DNA from: Scolanthus callimorphus | Lineage: Eukaryota; Cnidaria; Anthozoa; Actiniaria; Edwardsiidae | NCBI GenBank assembly: GCA_033964015.1 | Contig: CM066920.1 | Location: 11,561,912 to 11,625,911, forward strand | DNA length: 64,000 nucleotides | Direction of reading: 5' to 3' | In this document: positions 10,341 to 23,300 of the stretch, one piece after another | How positions within the stretch are numbered: the stretch's first letter is position 1 | Layout: each line of letters starts with the position of its first letter | Made by a program: the position numbers and the translations under genes | The notes under the pieces: generated by a model | Database searches by the model: none | What the model was told of the DNA's origin: nothing | What the model saw: the letters and a program-made list of their open reading frames with translations, nothing else

Positions 10341-13300
10341 CTTTGGAAGAGGAAGACTGGGTATCTCGTCCTTGTTTTTCTCCTCGTCCAGTATGTCTGG
10401 GTTGAACGTGTAAAGCTCAGACAGGTCAGCGGCGGTAAAGTGCCGTTCAATCTGGTGCTGGTCCACCACGCGCTCCGAGATCGACAGCTTTGCAATCTGC
10501 ATAACAACACAAAGTTACTGTTACTATGACTATACTATGCTATATTGATTCACTTGCGCCTATTCGCACAAAGGTTATACACATGCGGGGCAGCACATAG
10601 GTTATAACACATAGCACATAGGTTATACACGTCGGTTACAACACAGCACATTGGGTATAACACATAGCCATAACACATAGTTATGCACTTATGTATGAAA
10701 AAGAACAGAACGATATAAACAATATACATTCTAAACAATGACCATTGTTATGTCAAAAAGCCTTGGCATAAGTGACGTAACAACAAAAGCACACGCGAAT
10801 GGTCACGCGAAAATATTTTTGTAAATGTTCGTATTTTCCTTCAAAGGGAGAATAGACCAAATCGGCTAACGATGTTTACATCTTGTTGCCACCCAATTCG
10901 GGTCATGTGATGATTCCTTTGGGTGGATACTTTTGTTAGTTCTGCACATGTGCTCGTGCAATCGGTCAAGTGAGAAAAATTGGACAATTGTAACTACCCA
11001 AGGGAATCATCACATTATCTGAATTTGGTGGCAACAAGATGTAAACACCGTTAGCCGATTTGGTCTATTCGGCACAAGTATACTCGTAACGTACCTGACG
11101 GTCGTAAATCTTTTCTTCCATTGTTCCCTGAAACGAAAATGACGAATAAAATAGATATTAAGAAAACATTTTCGAAAACGAATGACCAAAAAGATTTCCG
11201 GGGAAGGTTGCAGGTTTTTCTTGTGCAGAATATTTTTTTACCTGGCTCAGATGAGCGCCGGAATTTTTTTGTGTGTCGAAGCTGTTGCTTTCTTCTGCCT
11301 GACCGGCTTGCAGGGATTCATTTTTCTAGCTCAGAAGCTTGCGTGTTATTTTTTTCATGATTTTTGCAATCCTACCCGGTGGTATCTAACGGTCTTTTCT
11401 GACTCGCTCGAATTTATTTGGGGGTGTCCTAGCTGTGGAATTTTTTTCAGCCATCTATGACTCTGCAGTTATGTTTTTAACCTGTTCGAATTGTGTTTCC
11501 TTCTTATTGTACTTGCTCGATTTTTTTCCCTTTTTGCGCCGCCCCCCACAAAAAAAAATCACTTTTCTAATGGTTCGTCCCTTACTTCAGACCTTCCCAG
11601 TCATTACCATAGCCCATACCTGTGCGAGGAATCTGTACACATACACCGGTCTAGCCTGACCAAACCGATAAACACGGAATATGGACTGGACGTCGTGGGA
11701 GGGGTTCCAGGACGCGTCAAACACTATCACGCGGTTAGCCGCGATCAGATTAATGCCCAGGCCTCCTGCCTTGGTTGAGATCAGGAACAGACGAGCGCTG
11801 TGGAAACAGGAAAACGCAAGTCACTACTAAGCCTGAACGTCAGCCGTCTGTTCGCTCTTGATCGTAGCTCACACAGCAAAAGAAAACGACTGAAATCAAC
11901 ACAGGATTTTCTCATCCATTACGTAATTACTGCCGCTAAATCAATCAGCAGATCTATTGGTTGAGCTTTCGTTTCTATGACAACGCACGCTCCCCTCGAG
12001 TAAATAAGCGTACGAGAACTTTGTTTTGTGACGAATTGCAAAAAAAAACGTTCTACAATTAACAAAACAATTGCGCGCAAAGTGAAGAAGATCTACTGCG
12101 TTGTAGATGCGGTAGTAGATAAATTGGCTACAAACGGATTGTCAGGGTGTAAACTCGCGGCAGGAATGACAGTAGAAATATCTCAGACGAGAGGTTATTT
12201 ACTAAATAAACCCCTTCTGGCGGCTGTAATATCGGTGGATAATGTCCAAGGATGAAAAATGGTACGAATAATGAACAGTTGGCCGAGAAGCGAAGCTTCG
12301 AGGGCAACTGTGAAATTTTGAGGACCATTTTTCATCCGCGGACATTATCCGCCGATATTGCAGCAAGCCAAGAAGGGGTTTATTTATTTTATATCCCAGC
12401 GACTTCACTGAAAAACTCGAGAGAGAGAAAAAAACATTGTGAACGTGAGAAAGCCACTAAACTGCAGTATGGCGCGAAAAGGCAAATCGTAAGCGGTGAT
12501 TGGCTTAGATATTTTTATTCGAGCTGTGATTGGTTGACACAAAAATTGTCAATCAAACCCTAACGTGGGGCTAGAAGAAATCAGAGCGAATTCACAAAAC
12601 AAATTTACAACGCACAAGTTGTAGTGCTTTACCGAGTGCTTTTGTACAGAAATCTAGCCCAGATTTCGGGTTTTCAGGTCTAATTCCTTGCCGGACTGTT
12701 AATTAATGGTTCTGCTGTGAACTGAAGTATAAATTACAGCCGTGAAATGCAGCATAGTTGGACAAATTTAGCGCTGCCGATCGAACTTGGAAGTCGACTT
12801 GCTGGACTACACTCGAAGTGGTTGAATTTTTGTTGAGCTGATTGCAAGTTGTTTTTCTATTTGCCAAGCTACGACAAAATGGTAAGTTTAAAAACAATTC
12901 TTTTATCGTCATTTTGCTCTTTTTTGTTTAGTTCTTTCATTTTTGTCGCGAATGTCAAACCGAATTAACTTGGATTGAAACAACAACAAAAAAACAAACA
13001 ACTTTGTAAACCATCATTCAAAACATTCACGGCCTGTTCAGTTGACTTTTTTTGTGTTTTCCGGTGTCGCCTCAGCCACCAGTTTCCGTATTTCATCAAC
13101 ATTCGTAGACAAAAACCTTGGTTGCTTGTTTTTCATTATTTTTTTAAACAGAAAATATCCAGTTTTTGCTTAAAACATTTCTCGCAGGACGGATATCACT
13201 TCCGACGGACAATATCGTCTGATATCTGTCCTGTGAAAATGCACCACGTGATACGTTTCGACCAATGAGCGCGCGTTAAAATTGATCACTGGGATATAAG

Positions 13301-16300
13301 GCAAGATAACTTACGTTTTGTTATCCTCGTCGTTAAAGATATCGGCCCACCGCTGTCTCAGCTGCGGACTTGTGGAGCCGTCCATGCGGAAATAATCACA
13401 GCCCCGGCACCAGTTCTCCTGGTCTCCCCCCGCCTCCCCACCCCCTAGGGCGCGCTCGATCAGGTCCAGAGACACAAGACTTTGACTGAACACCAGGACT
13501 TTCTCCTCCACCGCCTCGGCATCGGCCAGTATTTCTAGGAGGAGGACGATTTTGCCGCTGAGTTCAATGTTGTACTCATCTTCGTCTTTGATAAATTCGT
13601 CATACCTGATAGAGGAGGAAAACAGGTTCATACTGGTAAGCCTTTGATAGCAGTACTGTAAGTGTTACCAGAAACTTGTGTTACTTTACAGTTAAAATGT
13701 CAACACAGATTTTGCTTAACCTTAGCGCTTAACCTCCAGTAGACGTTTTGCAGTCCCTTATTTGGCAAACGTCCGAACTACAAGAGAGAAGTCCTTGCGC
13801 TTGTGTCCACTTAAGGCCGGTTTCACTATCAATTTTTGAAGAAATTAGTGTCGCGCGGGTCGCGGCGATTTTTCTCGCACGTACGCGTCAACTCAAAATC
13901 ACTAATGTAAACTAGGTGCAACTCGGCGCGATCTACCGCGATTTTAGTGGCGTGATGTCGCTAAAATTTCAAACATGTTCGAAACTTTATGCAACGTGAT
14001 GCGTTTTGAAGAAAAGAGAGCACATAAATCGCACCGGATTTGCATCTCGTTTACACAAGTAAGTTGGAATTGCAACTCGCGCGACAAAAATCTCCGCGAC
14101 AAATGTAAACGTGTAAACCGGCCTTTACGCGTCTTGTTTGTGTCTCGTGTCATAAAACACGGCGCGTAGGTCAATAAAAGCGCGCGCAGCAAGGACGACT
14201 TTCCTCTTTTATTTACGGACGTTCATCAAATAAGGGGCTTCAAGCAGTCTAAACACCCAGTTGCACAATCAACTATTTCAATATCAGTGGTGATTAACAC
14301 TTACCCAAACCTCTCAAACTATTCGTTTATCTAAATATCTTCATCGAAAAGAAATGGAAGACTTTGTAATCTTCAAATTCGTAGCTAAGAAAAATAGTTA
14401 TGTTGTGGGCTGGCTGTGTCGAACGCGCACGCGACAAAAATGGCGGGAATTTCCGGAGCTCTCGATAAAAAAAAAAATGAAATAAAATAAATCAAGTGAG
14501 TTAAATCGTGAGTTAATTGAACCAACGGTATGGACAGTTCAATTCAAACGTCGTTTACACGGAAAGTTCCGTTTGGACTTCGTTTTTCCCTGGATTTTAC
14601 CAGGAAAATGTGAGAGATTTCACTAACCATTCTTTTTCTGCCTCCCTTGCTTCCTCCAGAGTGGTGAAGTTATTCTCTTGGACCACCTCCCCATTAGCAG
14701 TGACCCCACTAGGCCCCGCCTCGGGGTCATCCCCTTCTTGTTTGGGTTTTCTGGAGGCGTATGCGGTCTGCATGCTGTTACGGGTCACACGACCGTGACC
14801 AGATTTCCGATTTTCGGGTATAACTTCGTCTTCACTGCTTCTAACCTGAAATTATGACATTTTGGACAAATAAGCGACATCCAAGACTTTTTTCTACTAG
14901 CGTGTTTCAGTATTCCTATACTGTTCCTGTAGGTTCACTCAACTAACAAACCGCATTCTCGAACCCAGAGCTCCCCGGCTCGTCTCCTCGCGGGGGAGGC
15001 TCTGGTGACAGCCACTGACGCATGCGCGAGATTTGATACAGAGCCGTTGAGAGAAACAACTTTATGCGCATGCACCAACTTTGAAAATCAGCCAATCAGC
15101 GAAGGCCCTCACATCGATGTCCCAAGAGCCTCCCCCGCGAGAAGACGAGCCGGGGAGCTCTGGGTACGAGAATGAACAAACCGTGGTTTGGCTTCCGTGA
15201 TCAAACGAGTGAACAGAGAGGATTGAGAGGATTTTCGAACTTAAGTACTTACAGCTAGGCTTCAAAACCAAATTTTCCACTATAAAATGCAAACGAAACT
15301 TCTTTTTCTGCTACGCACCGGAGGATATATGAATATCAATATGGAAGTATTCCAAACAAAGAAAGATTATTCAAATAAATGACACGTGATCTGAAATGGG
15401 AAAACATCAAGCCCAAGCCGAGGAGGTCTATTCCACATGTGTCTTTTTCTTTAGGGAATTTTCCTGACATTTTCCTTGGATTTCCGAACTTTTATAAGCG
15501 AGCGGCAGGAACCCTGTCTGGGGATCCTAGCCTCTTACCTCTTGCACTTCGTCCGAGCTAGAACCAGACTTATCCCATACTTTCCGTCGAGCTGGAGCAG
15601 GTTTCTCTTTTTTCACCTTTTCCTTCTTCTCTTTATCGTTATTCAAGTCGCTTCCTGCCTCGATAGATGAGGACGCGCTTTCTTCTTCCTCTTCATCCGT
15701 GTGTACGACAAAGTCGTCTAGACTGTCCGAGTCGTCGTAAGTCGCACGCAATTGTCGTCGGATAGCCTCGAGTTTTAGACACCAAGGGTGCGTCCAGATT
15801 CGCATGAGGGCTTGATAGTCCGAAAACAGCCCGACACCTGAGGAAAAATACAATGATCAAATTGGAATAGAGAAGTCAAGTGATGACGTCACAAAAAAAA
15901 TTCGATTTAGCAATATTTGTCCTTGGATTTGGAAAAAGCATAATAAATGAATGCTACGCACCAAAAATGAGGCGAATCGGTTGCAACGCGACCGAGATAT
16001 GGCCCCCTGAATACAGAATTTTTGGTTGCGTTGAACGCAGTCTAAAATACAGTGATTTGTTAAAGAAAATTATGTATTCAGGTGGCCATATCTTGGTCGC
16101 GTTTCAACCGATTTGCCTCATTTTTTGCATTCGATCCTATTTCTACTTTGTCTTTCATTATTTGTGGACTAAAATTGAAATTCAGGATTTATGAAATCAC
16201 ACTCGAGTACTCTTATAGAGTTTATAGTAATATTTTAGGATTATTCAAATCTAAGATTCTTCTAAGAAAATAGCACGTAAAAGCGCGATATCGCCTTTTT

Positions 16301-19300
16301 GAGTGGAATCTACCGACTGAAGGCTTCGAATATTTCCTATGATATCTCGTCCTCAATTTTCACAAAAAGAGATATCATACCTCTACATCATAAATAACGT
16401 ATTTTCCAGATGTCGCGCGCGCATCCTGAATGCTGCATCTACGGTCTCTTCAAACGACGCTTTTTAGTCGACAAGGTTTGTGTGTCAATGTTTGAGAAAA
16501 AAAAAAAACAAAAAAACAAGAGACACACACTAACCAGAGTGTCGGAGAGAAAATAAAAAATCCTCCAAAACGATTTTTAAATCACACGATTGAAACAAGA
16601 TTGAAACACTTACAGACATGTGTTTAGATTTTGTTTCTTCCAACAGACCACTTTCGATACATTAAAATTCCAACTTGAAGCACTCAACAAACGAGAAACA
16701 TATCAACTTGAAGTAGGATTTATTACTGAAAAACTGTCAAAAATGATGGCGAGTGCTGAATCAACAGAACATACTGAGCATATCTAGACATTTGAAATTT
16801 AATTAAGTCAAGAATCGGATCATTCTAAAAGTCAATGTTAAATTCAAGGACTTTCCAATGACCTTAATTCCAGGACTTTTCAAGGCCTTGGATGGCTTTT
16901 TCAGAATTCCAGGACTTTAAAGGACCGTGTGAAGCCTGAAGAAGTTTCCAAGAAATCATTGAAAATATCCACGACTTTCCAGGAGCCGTACGAACCCTAG
17001 ATTGACATATTTTAGCGCGCGTGCCAACGTTTCGCGAGCCCGAGGGGCGTGTTTCTGTTATACCTCTCTTGGTGACGTCGCCATCAGGGTACACGAAGGT
17101 GTTGAGGTAGTACTTGTACAAGTTACGCTGTGATGCACTCAAACGAACTTTGACGACATATTCATGTTTCTTGGGCAAGAACGGGGTTAACACTGCGTAG
17201 TCGCGCCTCTGAAGAACAAGCAAAACCACGGCCGAGATGAGATAAATATTTTTTTTACACTAAGCAGTCTAAAGGCCGGTTTACACTTGCGATTTTTGTT
17301 GCATTTGTCGCGGCGATTTTTCTCGCGCGAGTTGCAATTCCAGAAACCTTTCTTCAGATCGCAACAAGTTGCAAAGAGTTCGAACATGTTTGAAAACTCT
17401 GCGACATAACGCGACAAATATCGCGCCAAGTTGCACCTAGTGATTTCCAGTTGACGCGTACGAGCCATAAAAAATCGCCGCGACTCGCGCGACAAAAATT
17501 GCAGGTGTAAACTGACACGGACGACTCTGAGTTCCTACCGGTCGCATGTAATCACCGCCTAAGTATCAGACAATATTCTGCGCAATCTCGCAGGATAACG
17601 GTCAATTATTGCATCTATTCCGTACCTGTACACAACCCTCGAGCATCTTGAACAGCACGTGGCATCTCTGCTTCATAATTCTGACGTCTGCTGGAGTAGA
17701 GTCCGCGCACTGGCCGTTCTGAATGGGATTTCCAAACGTGTTCATAAACTCCTTACGTGTTCCCAACAAATTGGGCTTGACGAAACTCACCATACAGTGA
17801 TCTGAAAAAGAGAGTTAGTAATTGTTCAATATTCTCTTCGACAAAACCATGACTTTAGGATTAGACTCTGTATCTATCTATCATCTATCTATCCTCGTAT
17901 GTTTGGTTTTGAAACTTGGCGCTGCTTGCGGCTTTCAATGCCAAACAGAAACGGTTTCGCATGGCAAGGCGAAAAATAATCTACGTGTCAGCCTTCCAGT
18001 GTTCGTAGACTAATCGGGGGAAGGTAGTCCAAGTTTGTCCTCTTCAGTAAAACACGAAGCAGTCTAGAAGAGACGCTCACCATAACACCCAGAGTGCAGG
18101 CCAGATTGACCCCAGAATTGAGCGAGTAAAATAACTAAACTTTGACCGCCGATACATTACAGCAACTACCGTATCGGCCTTACGTCCCTTCAGAAGACTT
18201 ACGCTGTGTCCACACTTGGTCCCCGGGCACCAGTGCCTGGGCGCGAAATGGTACTGTCTGCAGACCTTAGGTTTTAGATATGCAGCTGCGTTCACATTCA
18301 ATAAATTACGCACGTGTCGATGTGGGTATTTACAGCATTGATTTGTGGGTAAACGCGTGCAGACAGGACAATGATCATAAACGGAGCCCATTTCAGTGCA
18401 GAGTACAACAAGGTTCCCACGTTTTCAGGCTACAAAATTCCAGGACTTTCAAGGACGTTTTACAAACTTTAATGACCTTTCATTATGTCATGAAAAATGT
18501 CATTTTTCGCATCATAAGAACATTTAAAGATAGTTCTTATTCAGGTTCCTATATTTTTATTTTAAAATATACACACTCAACATCTCGCAAATCTTTCTTC
18601 AGGAAAAATGTAAAAATTCCATGACTTTCCAGGCCTGGAGAAGAACTTGTACTTGGGCACTAGTGCTGTGCCCAAATTTTTGCTTGGGCAGTCGAAACAC
18701 TGGTGTGTTCACATTAGTGCCCGTGCTTGGGCAACCAAGTGTAAACACAGCCTTACTCACAAGCTGCTCACACAACACCGATACGTCGAAGAGGAGAAGA
18801 AAGGTAACACTGTTTACTTACATTCAATGAGGTTGTTCTGTAGCGGTGTACCCGTCAGTACAATTCGCCGCCTGGTCTTGATGGCGTTCAGGGATTTGGA
18901 GATAGCTGTGGTGTCGTTACGTAAGATATGTCCTTCGTCGCACACCACGAAATCTGGACCTAATAGAACATTAAATCAACTCATGAGGTACGGCCGTATT
19001 TGCTGAGTCACAATAAAGTGACTGAAACTAAGCGTCGGGGAGGCAGGGGTTTCAATAAGTTTTGAAGTAGCAGGCTTAGTTTTGTAAGTAGGCGGCTGGG
19101 TTCGGGGTCCCATACGGAGGGCGTAAGGCCTAGGCCTTTTAGGGGGATACGGGGGCATGTCCCCGGGAAATTTTGTGCGTTTTGAGGGCAAGATAATTGG
19201 CATATTCATGTATTCTTTTACTTTAATACTGAAGTAATATTGAAGTTGCCGCCGGTCAGCAGTGAAGTAGACGGCGGTTTACCGCCGGTAGCCGCTTTCT

Positions 19301-20383
19301 ATTGAAGCCCCTGGAAGGAAGCTGGTTGGGGGCATGGGGCACTTTCCGTTCGTGTCAGCGTGAGAATCATTCCTACCAGGGTCTACGAGGGTCTCCTTGA
19401 AGATCTTCTTCTGATGTTTGCTCCGTACATTGTTACACAGTGACAAATTACGATACATGTCGTATCCCACGATCATAATCCCGCCATAACGGCTCCATTG
19501 CTTAAGCATGTCCGCACGCCGCCAGTTGTTAGCGCCAACCTCTTGCAGCACATATACCTGGTAAAAATAGAGGGTACTGGTCAGAATGATCCTGGTGAAC
19601 CGGGGTGGTGTGGGGGGAGGGGATAGGGAGGGAGGGGATTACTATGTCCTTTTCATTCTCAGTCATTGCTCGCATGGATGCCCAGGGGTACGACCTTGAA
19701 GCTAGACGGATCCATAACCAAAGTAGTGTTTATGTGTAAGTCCCACAAAAATCTTGTGCATGAAGCTTGTTCTCACCTGCATGTATTCGTAGAGATAATC
19801 GCATGGTTTGTAGTGATACTGGACATAAATACCACAAGTGATGTGTCTAAAATGTTTGTAATTTCACTAAAATGTATATAAACGTAAACGTAAATGTAAA
19901 GAGACCGACTCTTCAGTCTTGCAGCGCGTAAGCTGATCACACGGCGCATGTGGCTGCCAAGTGGTCGTAAGCACATCATTCCCGCGTCATAGTGGTTATT
20001 TAACGTCCCTCTGGTTCAGGTTAATGATGTGCACGTGAGAGACGGGACCTTTTCCAGATGTTGGAACAAAGGCAGCACCTTCTCCTCAATTATTTAGAAA
20101 AGACCCTGAGTGTTGGTCCGGCCGGAGTTTGAACAACCTCCCGCACATAAGCCCGGCGCTCTTCTACGCTCTACTAAGCTAACCGGTCGGCGGTCGAGAG
20201 GCGAGTCATTTCACGAGTTTGCACGAGTACTATGACTTGTCCTACCTCCATTCTTTCGTCCACGCTGAGCCATTTCTCAAACTCGACCTGCCAGTTGAGT
20301 ACGGTGTTGAGTGGTGCCACTACAAGGGCTGTAATGAAGTTCAAATCCTTGTGATTGAACAGCGTATGGATCAGCGTGACCAC
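10341..20383 (-). CDS. ATRX: ATRX exons 8-18: helicase core
   Basis: Motif Ia region [13 protein letters not shown] in exon 8; [18 protein letters not shown] in exon 9; box II CDEGH and [12 protein letters not shown] (motif III) in exon 10; [18 protein letters not shown] and [12 protein letters not shown] in exon 11. Exons 12-14 hold the insert between the lobes, including [15 protein letters not shown] and an acidic stretch. Exon 15 has [16 protein letters not shown] (motif IV). Exon 16 has [20 protein letters not shown] (motif V) and [10 protein letters not shown] (motif VI). Exon 17 is only 33 bp ([11 protein letters not shown]). Exon 18 has [13 protein letters not shown] and [14 protein letters not shown]. 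No broken motif is seen, so the ATPase should be active. Confidence 0.96.
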
Positions 20384-23300
20384 CTGAGAAACAACAACGC
20401 CAAGTTATCTTAACTTTAACCAGAAAATAACCCATCACCTTGTATCAGAAAAGTTATAAAATTATTAACTTCCTGAAATGTTTACACTGAAAAACGAAAT
20501 GGAAAGACATCGAAGTCTTCAAATTCATAGCTCAGCAAGATATTTGTTGTGGGCTTCCTGTGTCGCTCGCGCGCGCGCGCCAAAAGTGGCGGGAAAAAAA
20601 TCAGCCTATCAGTATCAATGTTGCAAAAACAAAAACAGGTCCCTGGTGAGCAAGCTTTTTGTTATTCAAAACAGATAGGGTTATTCTCATCTTTGTTCTC
20701 ATCTTTTTCTTTTCCTTCTCTCGTCCTTTTTTTGTTTTTTGCTGCTGCTGCCTGTGAAATACTTGAAAAATGGTAATTTCATATTCAAAGAGAAAACTAC
20801 TATTAAAACACTATGGTTAGTGAAGAGACCTTTCCTCGGCTTGGGTGTTAAGTTTTCCCATTTCAGATCACATGGCATTCCACTTAGCATTTTTTTTTCC
20901 TGATACATATACTCCCAAGGATATATGAATATGAAAGCATCACACACAAATATTATTCAAATGAGCGCCACGCGATACCCGAGGTCTATTCGCAGTTCAC
21001 GCTCAAATTCAGGGTATACCTCCGTATAAGAACCATTCCCAGAGGACACCATTGTGTTCAGTTCTTATTTCATCATGATTCGCTCTACTAAACAAAAGTG
21101 GCTTTGTGGCGCACCTCGTGAACAATACACAGGTTCTTACACGGAGGTAGAGCCCAAATTCAAATAGCATCTCGTCTTACGAATGGGAATCCTCACCTGC
21201 AGTGTTTTTCCAAGCCCCATACAATGTGCAAGAATGCAGCCTCCTCCCGTCTCGCCCTTTTGAGCAGCCTTGATGGATTCCACTGTACAATCGTACATAA
21301 ACTGAACACCTTTCACCTGATGCGGCTTTAGATACTCCACAATATGCCTATTAACCTCGGCAATGGGTTTTTTAGTCTCAGGATCAGCCTCGAGGACAAC
21401 AGCATCCACTTTCCAGTCTTCACTGGGTAACTCATCACCAACGGAATTCCTCGTCCTTTCTAACAATCTCTGCCTTCGCTCTTCTTCAAGCCTACGCGCT
21501 TTTCGCGTCTCTTCGCCAAGCTTTTCGTCCGTTATAAGTTTACGGATCTTTTTACGTCCCTTTGACTTGGAAGGCGTATCCGGTTCTTCGTCGTTCTCAT
21601 CTTCAGAAAGATCACGGACCCTTTTTCTCTTCCCCTTCCCCTTCCCCTTTCCTTTACCCTTTTTACCTTTTGCTTCTACTTTAACCTTCTTTTGATTTCT
21701 CTTAACACGCCGTTTTGGTGTAGTGTCTACTTCGGAGTCCGAGTCAGAACTGTCTTGATCTTCTTCCTCGCTTTCTTCATCCGAGCTCTGGCTCGCTCTT
21801 GCTCGTCTTCTTTTTGGCGTCGTCTTCTGGGCATTCTTTTTCTTCTTCTTCTTCCTTGGCAGGTCATCGCTATCAGACTCATCCGACGATACTCTCTTTT
21901 TGCTCTTCTTTTGCATCCGTTTTTTCTTCGTATCATCGCTCGATTCTTCCGACGACTCAGATTCAGATTCTTCCGAAGACTCTTCCGACACGCTGTTGGA
22001 TTCCTCCGAACCACTACTCGACACGGGTCGAGGTCTTTTCCTTGTGTTTTTCTGACTCATGACTTTTTTCCGCGACTTCCCGCGTCGCGTTCCTCGGTCA
22101 CTGTTCTCCTCTTCCTCGGAATCCGAAACTCGATTACTCTTCTTTGAGGACTTGTTCCTTCCTGCGCCTTTCCTTTTCGACACAAAATCACCATCAGATT
22201 CAGAACTGTCCTCTGCTAATTTCTTTTCCTTCTTTATCGAAATTTTATTACCCTTTTTATTTTTACCCCTAGAAATACTAGAATCATTTGAGTCAGTGTT
22301 TCTCGTCCTTAGTGGTCGGAGAGCCTTTCCTGTGAATCTCACTTTCAAAGCTGATATTCTGTTTTCATCTGTAGAACTATCGGAATCTTCACTTTCCGAT
22401 TTAGCCTTATGCTTTCTTTTCTTCTTCTGATCTTTCTTGTGGGTTTTCCGCTTTCGCGGTTCACTTTCTGAAGAATCATCACTATCCGATTTTGCTTGAC
22501 GCCTCTTCTTTTGATCCCTCTTACCGCGTTTCTTCTTTTGTGTCTCACTATCCGAAGATTCGCTTAGTTCGTCACTTTCGCTTAACTGTTCCTTCTTTAC
22601 CTCCTTATTGTGTTTACCTTTTAAGTGCTTTCTTGTAGTTCTTTTGCTACCCTCCTCACTCGACGAATCCACATCAATAACTACGACTTCTTTCTTCTTC
22701 TCCTTTACCTTATTTTGCGCTCCTTTCGAGGACTCCCCTTTCGCTTTGCTCTCGTCGCTGCTACTTCTTTCCTTTTTAATGTTTTCAGCAGTAACTCGAG
22801 TTGTCCTCCTCAGTGGAAGCTCATCTGACGAGGTCCCATCAACAGAAGTGCTTCTCCGTTCTTCCTTTACCTTTGCATGAAATTCTTTATTTTGTCTCCT
22901 ACTGCGAGTCTGAGTTTCTTCATCCTCTTCTTCTTCACTTGATTTCTTAGCTTCTCTAGATTTAGACTTGTTCTTCCCTTTGACACTTCCTTCACCTTTC
23001 AATTTACTTTTGTCTTCCTCTTTAGAATCCTTTCCACTCTTTTTCCCTTTTCCTTTGGGTTCTTTTTTGCTCTTTTGAGCTTCAGAGCTACTACCGTCAC
23101 TCTTTAACCCTCGGACTTCCTTGCTTCTAAGAGATCTTCTCGGACGTTCATCCTGTGAAGAATCTTTCTCCTCGACATTTTCTTGCAGTTCGTTCTCTTT
23201 TGGTGCCTCGTGAATATCATTTTTTGACATTTTACTAACCCTTTCTAATACACTAGAAAACGGCTCGTCCTCATTTACACCCCCATTATCCTCATCATCG

